Positions 9,406 to 17,055 of a DNA stretch of 41,821 nt are shown here, piece by piece (position 1 is the first letter of the stretch; the number at the start of each line of letters is the position of its first letter). Source of the stretch: an uncultured Prevotella sp. (GTDB taxonomy: Bacteria > Bacteroidota > Bacteroidia > Bacteroidales > Bacteroidaceae); contig CAMPYJ010000022.1 in the NCBI GenBank assembly GCA_946998205.1, positions 1 to 41,821 on the forward strand. The letters are read 5' to 3'. The position numbers and the translations under genes were made by a program. The notes under the pieces were generated by a model. The model saw only the letters and a program-made list of their open reading frames with translations, was not told where the DNA came from and made no database searches.

Positions 9406-10368
9406 ATGAAACCATTAAAATTCAAACCCCTGCTCAAACAAACCATTTGGGGGGGCAACAAGATTATTCCGTTCAAGAAACTCGACGAACAACTGGATAA
9501 CGTTGGCGAGAGTTGGGAAATATCAGGCGTGAAAGACAACGAGACCCTCGTCAGTGAGGGCGAATATGAGGGCCGCGCCTTGAACGATGTTGTACGCGAA
9601 TTGAAAGGCAAACTCATTGGAGAATCCAACCATGAGCGCTTTGGCGACGAGTTTCCCCTGCTCATCAAGTTCATCGATGCCCGCCAAGACCTTTCCATAC
9701 AGGTGCATCCCACGGACGAGATTGCCAAGAAACAAGGGAAGAGCCGCGGTAAAACGGAGATGTGGTACATCATGGACAGCGACAAAGACGCACACCTGCG
9801 GAGCGGACTGAAGAAGAAAATCACGCCCGAAGAGTACAAGCAGATGGTGGAGAACGACACCATTCTCGACGCCATTGCCGACTACTCGGTGAAAGAAGGC
9901 GACTGCTTCTTCCTGCCGGCCGGCCGCATCCACAGCATCGGAACGGGATGCTTCCTGGCCGAGATTCAGCAGACATCCGACGTAACCTACCGCATCTACG
10001 ACTTCAAGCGCAAGGACAAGAATGGCAACTATCGCGAACTGCACACAGCGCAGGCCGCCGAGTGCATCAACTACAACGTGGAAAAAGACTACCGCACCGA
10101 GTACACGTCTGCCAAGAACCAAGGCGTGAGCCTCGTTCACTGTCCCTACTTCAACACGGCCGTGTACGACCTTGACGAGCCGATGACGCTCGATTACAGC
10201 GAATTGGACAGCTTCGTCATCCTCATTGGCGTGAAGGGTGAGGGCAAAATCACAGACAACGAGGGCAACGAAACATCGCTCCGCGCCGGCGAAACCATCC
10301 TGATTCCCGCAACAACCCGGGAGTTAAAGGTGGAAGGAACCGTGAAGTTCCTCGAAACCTACGTTTAA
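9406..10368 (+). CDS. manA: Mannose-6-phosphate isomerase, class I
   Basis: A 320-residue zinc-dependent phosphomannose isomerase that interconverts mannose-6-phosphate and fructose-6-phosphate. The metal site is seen in IKFIDARQDLSIQVHP (Gln and His), KTEMWYIM (Glu) and the later His of PAGRIHSIGTGCFLAEIQQ. The active-site strand DVTYRIYDF follows. The C-terminal cupin part ends in ETYV. The short form of about 310-320 residues is usual in Bacteroidota and Firmicutes. It is the last gene of the dxs-trkA-trkH operon (40 bp gap), followed by a strong hairpin. Supplying mannose-6-P for GDP-mannose or using mannose are both possible. Confidence 0.95.
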   Translation: MKPLKFKPLLKQTIWGGNKIIPFKKLDEQLDNVGESWEISGVKDNETLVSEGEYEGRALNDVVRELKGKLIGESNHERFGDEFPLLIKFIDARQDLSIQVHPTDEIAKKQGKSRGKTEMWYIMDSDKDAHLRSGLKKKITPEEYKQMVENDTILDAIADYSVKEGDCFFLPAGRIHSIGTGCFLAEIQQTSDVTYRIYDFKRKDKNGNYRELHTAQAAECINYNVEKDYRTEYTSAKNQGVSLVHCPYFNTAVYDLDEPMTLDYSELDSFVILIGVKGEGKITDNEGNETSLRAGETILIPATTRELKVEGTVKFLETYV

Positions 10369-10397
10369 AAAAGAGTAGCAAAGAAACCCGCAATCAG

Positions 10398-10446
10398 GAA
10401 AGGTCTGCATCATGGACATACTTCATGGCGCAGACCTTTCTCTTAC
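10398..10446 (+). terminator. Terminator of the dxs-trkA-trkH-manA operon
   Basis: GAAAGGTCTGC (10398-10408) pairs perfectly with GCAGACCTTTC (10430-10440), loop 21 nt, followed by a short T-containing tail. It begins 30 bases after the manA stop. Confidence 0.75.
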
Positions 10447-10524
10447 TTTGTCCTCTTCTCGTAAAACAGCCATAACCAATTGATAAACAATATTATATCT
10501 CCCTGATTAGATAATACGGTATCC

Positions 10525-10725
10525 TGCGGGCTGAAAGCCCAAAAGCTCTTAGCCCAGGGTAACACCCTGGGGCTAATATACGTTGAAAAGCCTGCGCCCT
10601 GTAAGGGCAAAAGCACCTGGTTATCATTGTATTGCACATGCTTTTGCCCTTACAGGGCGTTCAACATGTCACACACTTACCCAGGGCGCTGCCCTGGGCT
10701 ATATGCTTTTGGGCTTTCAGCCCGT
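10525..10725. repeat. Composite palindromic intergenic repeat (REP/BIME-like)
   Basis: Six short palindromes are arranged symmetrically as A-B-C-C'-B'-A'. A is GGGCTGAAAGCCC (10528-10540) and A' GGGCTTTCAGCCC (10711-10723). B is around 10551-10574 and B' at 10680-10700, both of the CCCAGGG...CCCTGGG type. C is GCCCTGTAAGGGC (10596-10608) and C' GCCCTTACAGGGC (10646-10658). The halves are approximate reverse complements, so the 200 bp can fold into one long cruciform or six hairpins. Similar GC-rich palindromes are common between Bacteroidota genes. No coding frame here is convincing. Confidence 0.75.
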
Positions 10726-10951
10726 ATCTTTCCCATTTCGTTTTCGAACAGGATGTGCTGTGAACTATATCCTGACTTCGTCACTTCTCCGTTATAAACT
10801 CGCAGGTTGCAAATATGCTGTATGTGTGATTCGAACCGAATGATGCAATGACAAAGTAAAAATCATGGTGAGGACTTTTCTTGTAACAGTTAATCACCTG
10901 GCTTACAAGAAGATATAGATATCATTCCAATAGCATTGAGTTTGGGCTCCA

Positions 10952-11017
10952 AAGTCAATGCTATTGATAGGAAAACTCAATGCTATTGATGCCCAAACTC
11001 AATGACATTGAAACCCA
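10952..11017. repeat. 22-bp tandem repeat array, three units
   Basis: Three direct units of exactly 22 bp start at 10952, 10974 and 10996. All contain the core CTCAATGNNATTGA or close to it (GTCAATGCTATTGA in the first). A further half unit GCAATG follows. An inverted outlier CATTGAGTTTGGGC (10934-10947) is a perfect reverse complement of 10991-11004. The same 22-bp family occurs in opposite orientation at 21759-21824. It lies downstream of the mini-protein gene of the ATPase cassette. Confidence 0.75.
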
Positions 11018-11045
11018 TGCGCAATGCCCCATTCGTGACATTGCA

Positions 11046-11282
11046 TCAATGCAGGTATGCCGCGATGGTGTCAAAGGCGTGGAACACGCCAATAGACTTG
11101 AATAAAAGGATGCACAGCACCAGCACGACCACAAAAAACATGGTGTTGAAAAAGGCGTTTTTAGCATCCTTCTCCCGCACATTCTCCCGCATCGACTTCA
11201 CATAATTATATACGCCAGGCACCACGATGACCAGCAGCAAGCAAATTCCTAATACGGCAAAAATAAAATCTAACATCATCAA
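11046..11282 (-). CDS. Small two-TM membrane protein, third gene of the ATPase/DUF4435 cassette
   Basis: A 78-residue protein with two hydrophobic helices, residues about 3-24 (LDFIFAVLGICLLLVIVV) and 46-66 (NTMFFVVVLVLCILLFK). They are separated by a charged loop rich in K, R, E and D (KSMRENVREKDAKNA). I do not recognise the family. The gene starts 29 bp after the stop of the DUF4435 gene on the same strand, so it is probably co-transcribed with the ATPase and DUF4435 genes. A membrane component would be unusual for PARIS-like systems. It may instead be a neighbour gene sharing the transcript. The coding call rests on clean TM patterning and operon position. Confidence 0.7.
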   Translation of the reverse strand: MMMLDFIFAVLGICLLLVIVVPGVYNYVKSMRENVREKDAKNAFFNTMFFVVVLVLCILLFKSIGVFHAFDTIAAYLH

Positions 11283-11311
11283 ATAGTTTTAAGTATTTAT
11301 CTGGGCACAGG

Positions 11312-12346
11312 CTACTCCCGGTCTGTGTCGTTGGTTGTGTGGTTTTGTTTTGTCAGCTCTAAATATCGTTGAAGATCGGCCTGAATGCGCGCCACCGGCT
11401 CCGACTGCTTGTAACGGGTGTTCTTTTTGAGCATCGACGGAATGGCTTCGATGCTATTGCGGTAACAGGACAGTTCGTTGCGCTGCTGGGTACCGTGAAT
11501 GCTTTGCCGGGTAATCTCCACCTCTCGCTCGCGAATGAGCTGCATGCAAACCTTGTCGAGCATGGGCGCCACCACCTTGTCGAAGAGATGATGACCCTGT
11601 ATATATAAATAGGTGGTATCGGGAGTCACGCCCAGTCGTTTGATATCCTGCTTTACTTGCAGATAACTTTCCCTCGCGTTAGGATATTCATGTCGCAGCT
11701 GGTTGATGCGCTTGTCCACCTTTCTGCGCACGTTGGCCAGCATGTCCCCGGCTCTCGCCATGGTGAAGTGTCCCGGCTCGATGACGTGCAGGAAGTCAGT
11801 CATGGTGAACTCGGTGTAATTGGGCGTGCGATAAAACCAGATGCTCCACACGAAAAGCGGGAAGATGGCTTGCGAATAGTCGCGCAGGTAAGCCTCCATG
11901 TCAAAGATGTGGTGGTCGTTGAGGGTGACCATCACACTGGTCTCATACAGTGACGGCGCATAGCATTGCAGGTTTTCAATGGCGTAAGCGTAGGTGTGGA
12001 AGACGTAAGGATTGGTCGTCACCTGTTTTGACGTTTCGGTGGCGCCCTGCACGAGATAGTCGTAATCGGCGTCAACGCAGGCAATCATGTCCCTGCCCAC
12101 CTTGTCCATGAGCAGGTTCATCAGCACCGCCTTCTTCCCCCTGTCCAGATGTTGCATGCGAGAAGGCAGCATCACCTGGAAATACCGGGTGTCGTCTTCG
12201 AAGTCGCTCAACACAGAACGCCAGAAAAAGATGTCGTCATAACTCTCCACATAGGCCGCGATGCGGCGCTTGGCGCACTGTGACTTCATCTTGTTGGCCG
12301 CCTCGAAATAGCGCGAGGAGAGGTTGTCTTTTAGTCTTTTACCCAT
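11312..12346 (-). CDS. DUF4435 (TOPRIM-like) protein
   Basis: A 344-residue protein with the hallmarks of the DUF4435 family, a TOPRIM-fold group related to OLD nucleases. The first acidic residue lies in RRIAAYVESYDDIFFW (Glu about 34), and the paired acidic motif is DMIACVDADYDYL (Asp 92, 94, 96), followed by TYAYAIENLQCY. In PARIS anti-phage systems a DUF4435 protein (AriB) is the nuclease effector that the ATPase AriA holds inactive. Here the gene follows the ATPase gene by 36 bp. The C-terminal half is helical and basic (residues 200-344) and I see no other named domain. Nuclease function is inference from fold and context. A housekeeping role is possible. Confidence 0.8.
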   Translation of the reverse strand: MGKRLKDNLSSRYFEAANKMKSQCAKRRIAAYVESYDDIFFWRSVLSDFEDDTRYFQVMLPSRMQHLDRGKKAVLMNLLMDKVGRDMIACVDADYDYLVQGATETSKQVTTNPYVFHTYAYAIENLQCYAPSLYETSVMVTLNDHHIFDMEAYLRDYSQAIFPLFVWSIWFYRTPNYTEFTMTDFLHVIEPGHFTMARAGDMLANVRRKVDKRINQLRHEYPNARESYLQVKQDIKRLGVTPDTTYLYIQGHHLFDKVVAPMLDKVCMQLIREREVEITRQSIHGTQQRNELSCYRNSIEAIPSMLKKNTRYKQSEPVARIQADLQRYLELTKQNHTTNDTDRE

Positions 12347-12382
12347 GATTCACATGCCTTTTTCACATCCAGGCCTTTCCTA

Positions 12383-13201
12383 TCAGTGAACATCCGTAAT
12401 GTCACTAACCTCGGTGACATGCCCCATCCACCCGTTCATGATGACGGCAGGCGAATGCGTGGTGAGGATAATCTGAACATTTGGATTGAGTTGCAGTATC
12501 AGGTCGATGAGTTGTTGCTGCCAATCCACATGCAAGCTCACCTCTGGTTCGTCCATGAGCAGCACATAAGGCAAGCGGTCTTCCACCAGCACGGTGAGCA
12601 AGATGGCCAGGATTTGCTTCTCGCCACTTGACAATTGGTAGGGCAAGAGCTTCTCTCCCATCTGCATGAAACGTATCTCGTTCTCAGTTCTCACGATGGT
12701 TTTGCCCGTTTCGGCAAACAGCTTGTCCACCATGTCCTGAAATTTCAACTTGTTGGCGGATATGCGTTGTGCCTCAGCGGCAGCGTCTTCGCCTCCTTTC
12801 TGCAACACCTCGATGATGCGGTTGCCGATGTTTACCTGATAATCCAGATACTTGCGCTGCAACTGAAAGAGCTGCCAGTCCAGTTCGGTGGCCAGACTAC
12901 CGTCCACCTTGGCGACTATCTCCGAACTCATCAGCGGCCGGTCGAACGACCGGATGACGTCATGACGGATGGCCGTAGCATCGGCTGGCGACACTGTGAT
13001 GTGCACCCCTTTGGGCAAATGCGAGTTGAAGTCGCCGCCAGCCGACAAACCTTTCACCACCCGGTTCAAGATGGTGCTCTTGCCAACACCATTGACACCG
13101 CTCAGCACGTTAACCTGTCTGTCAAGATTCCATACCACATGCTTGCGGCCACTCCACAGCGAGTCTATCTCAACCCTTTCGATGTAATCAGCATATTTCA
13201 T
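12383..13201 (-). CDS. AAA/ABC-type ATPase partner of the DUF4435 protein
   Basis: A 272-residue soluble ATPase of the AAA_21/ABC-like class. Walker A is GVNGVGKS (35-42), the signature is QLSSGEKQ (189-196), Walker B is VLLMDEPE (213-220) and the switch-His motif is TTHSPA (247-252). The region between Walker A and the signature is short, without the long coiled coil of SMC/Rad50. The N-terminal strand IERVEIDSLWSGRK is typical of ATPases paired with DUF4435. I start at MKYADYIERVEID and not 18 codons upstream, because the upstream extension runs through a leader inverted repeat. It is the first gene of the cassette, with a promoter at 13281-13311. At 272 residues it appears shorter than AriA of described PARIS systems, as far as I recall. 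Confidence 0.85.
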   Translation of the reverse strand: MKYADYIERVEIDSLWSGRKHVVWNLDRQVNVLSGVNGVGKSTILNRVVKGLSAGGDFNSHLPKGVHITVSPADATAIRHDVIRSFDRPLMSSEIVAKVDGSLATELDWQLFQLQRKYLDYQVNIGNRIIEVLQKGGEDAAAEAQRISANKLKFQDMVDKLFAETGKTIVRTENEIRFMQMGEKLLPYQLSSGEKQILAILLTVLVEDRLPYVLLMDEPEVSLHVDWQQQLIDLILQLNPNVQIILTTHSPAVIMNGWMGHVTEVSDITDVH

Positions 13202-13217
13202 GAGCTTTGTGCGTTGT

Positions 13218-13269
13218 GTGCCTGACGACGTCACGAGACAACATGCGCCAATCATGATGCGTCAGGCAC
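13218..13269 (-). promoter_or_regulatory. Leader inverted repeat of the ATPase/DUF4435 cassette
   Basis: GTGCCTGACG (13218-13227) and CGTCAGGCAC (13260-13269) are perfect 10-bp inverted arms separated by 32 bp. They lie between the predicted transcription start (about 13274) and the ATPase start codon, so the RNA would open with this stem. It could be an operator, an RNA control element or a protein-binding site. Confidence 0.5.
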
Positions 13270-13280
13270 GGTTAGTAGGG

Positions 13281-13311
13281 CAAATATAAGCATTTATCAC
13301 CAATGCGGCAA
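13281..13311 (-). promoter_or_regulatory. Promoter of the ATPase/DUF4435 cassette
   Basis: On the minus strand, TTG (13309-13311) is followed by 20 bases and then TATATTTG (13288-13281). This is a full match to the Bacteroidota -33/-7 pattern, about 80 bp upstream of the ATPase start. Confidence 0.7.
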
Positions 13312-13434
13312 ACACATTGGCTTTTTAATGACTTGATTTTTAGAAGCCGGCGCGTTCCGCTCACCAAAGACGGGAGGATGCCCGAAGGCGCAAAATACCA
13401 CAATCGTGGTAGGCCGAATACCGTCATCGTGCGA

Positions 13435-13465
13435 TTGCAAACCTGCTTGTTTTGACTTACCTTTG
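13435..13465 (+). promoter_or_regulatory. Promoter of cysK
   Basis: TTG (13435-13437), 20-base spacer, TACCTTTG (13458-13465). This predicts a start near 13471 and a leader of about 150 nt before cysK. The leader has a good ribosome site (AAAGGAGAT) 4 bases before the ATG. It contains no riboswitch that I recognise. Together with the divergent promoter at 13281-13311 it explains the 423-bp gap between the ATPase gene and cysK. Confidence 0.7.
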
Positions 13466-13624
13466 CAACATCATTCATGGGGCGCAACGCCGCAAGACAA
13501 ATCTTCCGCATCAATGGCCGAAAAAACGGTACGCCGACCGACAACGAACAACCGGCAAGAGGACGGAAGAGCGTGATGAGGCTGGCGCCCGGAAAACATT
13601 CATTCATAAAAAAGGAGATACGAC

Positions 13625-14572
13625 ATGAGCAAGATTGCAAAACAGATGACAGACCTGATTGGAAAGACCCCACTGGTAGAGTTGAACAAATATTCGGCCT
13701 TTCGCGGACTGAAGACGCCCCTTGTGGCCAAGGTAGAGTTCTTCAATCCAGGCGGCAGCGTGAAAGACCGCATCGCCTTAGGAATGGTGGAAGCCGCAGA
13801 GAAGGACGGAACCCTGAAGCCCGGTGCCACCATCATCGAGCCCACCAGTGGCAACACGGGCGTAGGATTGGCACTGGTGGCGGCCGTAAAAGGTTACAAA
13901 CTGATTCTCACCATGCCCGAAACCATGAGCGTTGAACGCCGGAACCTCGTCAGGGCTTACGGCGCCAAGGTTGAGTTGACCCCCGGAAAGGATGGGATGA
14001 GTGGCGCCATCAAGGCGGCCGAGAAGCTGAGAGACAGCATAGAAGGTGCGGTAATACTGGGACAATTCACCAATCCCGCCAATCCGCGGAAACATTATGA
14101 CACCACGGCTGTTGAGATATGGAACGACACCGGCGGCGACATTGACATCTTCGTGGCTGGTGTGGGGACTGGTGGGACGCTCTCTGGCATCGGCAAATAC
14201 CTCAAAGAGAGGAACCCCAACATTAAAATTGTGGCCGTAGAACCCACGGCTTCACCTGTATTGAGCGGCGGAAAACCGGGACCTCATAAGATTCAGGGCA
14301 TCGGTGCCGGGTTTATTCCCCAGACCTATCACGCCGAGGTGGTAGACGAGATACTTCCCGTAGACAACGATGACGCCATCCGAACAGGCCGGCAGTTGGT
14401 TCAACAGGAGGGACTGTTGGTGGGAATCTCGTCAGGGGCAGCAGTCTTTGCCGCAGCAGAATTGGCCCTACGACCGGAGAATAAGGACAAGAAGATTGTG
14501 GCGTTGCTGCCCGATACCGGCGAACGCTATCTCTCAACCGTGCTGTACGCCTTTGACGAGTATCCCCTATAA
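13625..14572 (+). CDS. cysK: Cysteine synthase A (O-acetylserine sulfhydrylase)
   Basis: A 315-residue PLP enzyme that makes cysteine from O-acetylserine and sulfide. The PLP lysine is in NPGGSVKDRIAL (Lys about 47), the substrate loop in EPTSGNTGVGLAL, the phosphate-binding glycine loop in VAGVGTGGTLSGIGKYLKE, and the C-terminal SGAAVFAA and LPDTGERYLST motifs are intact. Length is normal for CysK. It has its own promoter and appears monocistronic. A 29-30-nt hairpin lies 37 bases downstream. Confidence 0.95.
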   Translation: MSKIAKQMTDLIGKTPLVELNKYSAFRGLKTPLVAKVEFFNPGGSVKDRIALGMVEAAEKDGTLKPGATIIEPTSGNTGVGLALVAAVKGYKLILTMPETMSVERRNLVRAYGAKVELTPGKDGMSGAIKAAEKLRDSIEGAVILGQFTNPANPRKHYDTTAVEIWNDTGGDIDIFVAGVGTGGTLSGIGKYLKERNPNIKIVAVEPTASPVLSGGKPGPHKIQGIGAGFIPQTYHAEVVDEILPVDNDDAIRTGRQLVQQEGLLVGISSGAAVFAAAELALRPENKDKKIVALLPDTGERYLSTVLYAFDEYPL

Positions 14573-14609
14573 AGCACCGCAACTGGGCAGTGGCACATCG
14601 AAAGAGCAT

Positions 14610-14641
14610 AGCGGGAGGCCACCACAAAGAGGTCTCCCGCT
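14610..14641 (+). terminator. Hairpin downstream of cysK
   Basis: AGCGGGAG (14610-14617) can pair with CTCCCGCT (14634-14641), with further pairing of GCC/GGT next to it. No T-tract follows, so termination is likely but weak. Confidence 0.45.
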
Positions 14642-14684
14642 GCCTTGCGCATATCTGTGTCTGATGATTTTTTCCCGTCATGAC

Positions 14685-14715
14685 TTGACAAAATGGTTTT
14701 TATTGCGTAACTTTG
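14685..14715 (+). promoter_or_regulatory. Promoter of the two-component operon
   Basis: TTG (14685-14687), 20-base spacer, TAACTTTG (14708-14715). A second TAACTTTG occurs at 14839-14846 but without a well-spaced TTG. The leader to the response regulator start is 100-150 nt. Confidence 0.65.
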
Positions 14716-14872
14716 TAGCATTAAGAAAATGGAGACCGGCCTGCTGTCAGACGCACACTTCAAGCATGTCAGCTGGCATCACGCATGAACGTAACGTGAT
14801 CGTAATACGTTTGACATACCTATGAAGAGCCAACGCGCTAACTTTGTCAACAGAAAACAGACAGCGAACCAT

Positions 14873-15568
14873 ATGAAAGGAAACAATTCTCGCATACTCG
14901 TAGTAGACGACGAACAGGACTTATGTGAAATTCTCAAGTTCAACTTGGAGACGGAGGGCTATGTAGCCGATACGGCAAACTCTGCCGAAGAGGCCATGAC
15001 GATGGACATCCCATCGTACAACCTCCTATTGCTGGACGTGATGATGGGTGAGATGTCGGGGTTCGCCATGGCTAAAAAGCTGAAAGAAAACCCCATGACC
15101 GCCAACATCCCCATCATCTTTCTGACCGCCCGCGACACCGAGAACGATACGGTGACAGGCTTTAATCTGGGCGCAGACGACTATATCAGCAAGCCTTTTT
15201 CCATCCGTGAAGTCTTGGTCCGCATTCGCGCCGTCATCCGAAGGACAAACGAAACCGACGATCACGCAGGGCCGAAGACACTGAAATACCAAGGCTTGGA
15301 AATGGATCTGGACAGAAAGAAGGTGCTTATCAACGGTGAAGATGTTCCTTTCACCAAGACTGAGTTCGAGCTGCTGCATCTGTTTCTATCCGAAAAGGGC
15401 CACGTGCTCTCGCGTCAGGAGCTCATAGACAGGATATGGCCAAAGGACGTATTGGTGCTCGACCGCACGGTAGACGTGAACATCACGCGGCTAAGGAAGA
15501 AAATTGGACGATTCTCCAAGTGCATCGTCACCCGGCCTGGCTTCGGATACTACTTTGATGACCTATGA
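14873..15568 (+). CDS. OmpR/PhoB-family response regulator
   Basis: A 231-residue transcription regulator. The receiver domain shows ILVVDDEQD, the phospho-acceptor Asp in LLLLDVMMGEMSGF, the Thr of IIFLTARD and the Lys of ISKPFSIREVLVRI. The C-terminal winged helix follows from about residue 135 (FTKTEFELLHLFLSEKGHVLSRQELIDRIWP, then RTVDVNITRLRKKIG). The frame is open from an ATG at 14822. I prefer 14873 (MKGNNSRILVVDDE) because it matches the usual family N-terminus. The kinase gene overlaps it by 4 bases (ATGA), so the pair is translationally coupled. The input signal is unknown. Confidence 0.9.
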   Translation: MKGNNSRILVVDDEQDLCEILKFNLETEGYVADTANSAEEAMTMDIPSYNLLLLDVMMGEMSGFAMAKKLKENPMTANIPIIFLTARDTENDTVTGFNLGADDYISKPFSIREVLVRIRAVIRRTNETDDHAGPKTLKYQGLEMDLDRKKVLINGEDVPFTKTEFELLHLFLSEKGHVLSRQELIDRIWPKDVLVLDRTVDVNITRLRKKIGRFSKCIVTRPGFGYYFDDL

Positions 15569-17055
15569 GAAAAGTTTCGGTAGGCTGCAAACTATACATC
15601 AGCATCATGGCGGTGTTCTTGCTTTTTGCCGTCTCGTTCATCGTCTTCCAGCAGACGCGGGAAAAGCAATACAAGATAGAGATGCTGAACATGAGACTGC
15701 AAGACTATAACACGAGGATGGCAAACGCCATCCAATACATGGGCAAGAGAGACGAACAGACGCTGAGCAACTATGTGAAGACGCACAGCATACCCAGCCT
15801 GAGGGTGACGTTGATCAATGACCAAGGGCAGGTTGTATTTGACAATTTCCAAAAAAACTACAGCAGCTTCAAGAATCATGCCAACCGTCCGGAAATCATA
15901 CAGGCGAGGAAGACGGGGACGGGGTCAAGCGCGGAGCGTAACAGCAAGACCTTGAAGCAAGAATTTTTCTATTCGGCTACCTATTTTAAAGATGACAAAT
16001 TGACCATCAGAAGCGCCTTGCCCTATAACAACGGCTTGACCAAGTCGCTGCAAGCCGACCAGCATTTCATCTGGTTCGCAATCACGGCGATCGTCATTCT
16101 GACGCTCGTGTTGTGGCGATTCTCAAGAAGGATGTCCGACAACATCACCAAATTGAAACTGTTTGCCAGTCGCGCCGACCACAATGAGAGCCTCGATACC
16201 GAAGATTTAATCGCCTTTCCAGACGATGAGTTGGGCGAAATAGCCGAACGAATAATCAAGATATACAAGCGTCTTCAGAACACCAGACAGGAACAAGACA
16301 TTCTGAAAAGACAGCTTACCCAAAACATTGCACACGAACTGAAAACTCCCGTAGCAAGCATCCAAGGCTATTTGGAAACCATCTTAGACAATCCCCATAT
16401 CGATGAGGAGACGAAGAAGCAATTTTTGAAACACAGTTATGCCCAGAGTCAGCGACTAACCTCTCTCCTACAAGATATCTCTACGTTAAATCGAATGGAC
16501 GATGCCCCTGAAATAAAAGAAAATATAGAAGTGAATATCTCTGAAATGGTAGAAGATATTAGTAAAGAAACAGCACTACAATTAGAAAAGCACCACATGA
16601 ACTTTATTATCAATCTTCCTGAAAACATCATTGTTCACGGGAACAAAAGCTTGCTATATAGCGTCTTTAGAAATCTGACAGATAACGCTATCGCCTATGC
16701 AGGCTATGGCACCACGATTACATTGGATGCCGTAGAAAATAATAAAGATTGGAGTTTTGCGTTTTATGATAATGGCATTGGGGTCGCAAATGAACATTTG
16801 TCTCGCATTTTTGAACGTTTTTATCGGGTTGATAAAGGGAGAAGCAGAAAGTTAGGCGGCACAGGTTTAGGACTCGCTATTGTAAAGAATGCGGTGATGA
16901 TTCATGGAGGAACGATTCAAGCTAAAAACCTGCCCACAGGAGGTCTGCGATTTGATTTTAACATTAAAAAAAAAATAACGAATGAAAATAACACAAGCCA
17001 CCAAAGAACAAGCAAGAGAAATTGCAAAACTCATCATGCTTGCCATGAATTATGA
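15565..17055 (+). CDS. Sensor histidine kinase
   Basis: A 496-residue membrane kinase paired with the preceding regulator. TM1 is at about 10-28 and TM2 at 168-185 (FIWFAITAIVILTLVLW), flanking a periplasmic sensor of about 140 residues. H257 sits in NIAHELKTPVASIQGYLE, followed by the N-box NLTDNAIAYA, the G1 box DNGIGVANEHL and the G2 box GGTGLGLAIVKNAV. The natural end of the catalytic domain is near FDFNIKKK (about residue 472). The last 24 residues arise only because a run of ten A at 16966-16975 keeps the frame open, overlapping the next gene by 74 bases. With nine A the frame would stop at once. From about codon 290 the DNA becomes clearly AT-richer. Confidence 0.9.
   Translation: MRKVSVGCKLYISIMAVFLLFAVSFIVFQQTREKQYKIEMLNMRLQDYNTRMANAIQYMGKRDEQTLSNYVKTHSIPSLRVTLINDQGQVVFDNFQKNYSSFKNHANRPEIIQARKTGTGSSAERNSKTLKQEFFYSATYFKDDKLTIRSALPYNNGLTKSLQADQHFIWFAITAIVILTLVLWRFSRRMSDNITKLKLFASRADHNESLDTEDLIAFPDDELGEIAERIIKIYKRLQNTRQEQDILKRQLTQNIAHELKTPVASIQGYLETILDNPHIDEETKKQFLKHSYAQSQRLTSLLQDISTLNRMDDAPEIKENIEVNISEMVEDISKETALQLEKHHMNFIINLPENIIVHGNKSLLYSVFRNLTDNAIAYAGYGTTITLDAVENNKDWSFAFYDNGIGVANEHLSRIFERFYRVDKGRSRKLGGTGLGLAIVKNAVMIHGGTIQAKNLPTGGLRFDFNIKKKITNENNTSHQRTSKRNCKTHHACHEL

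Noticed and set aside
10836..10860. tRNA T-arm-like GATTCGAACC
   Set aside because: No acceptor, D-arm or anticodon arm can be folded around it on either strand.
10952..11017. CRISPR array
   Set aside because: Units are contiguous 22-bp tandem repeats without spacers, and no cas gene is near.
13477..13935. 152-codon plus-strand frame overlapping the cysK start
   Set aside because: It overlaps the cysK coding region in another frame and consists of low-complexity charged residues.
14822..14872. Upstream start of the response regulator
   Set aside because: The 17 extra residues are not family-like. The ATG at 14873 begins right before the receiver domain, although the upstream start cannot be excluded.
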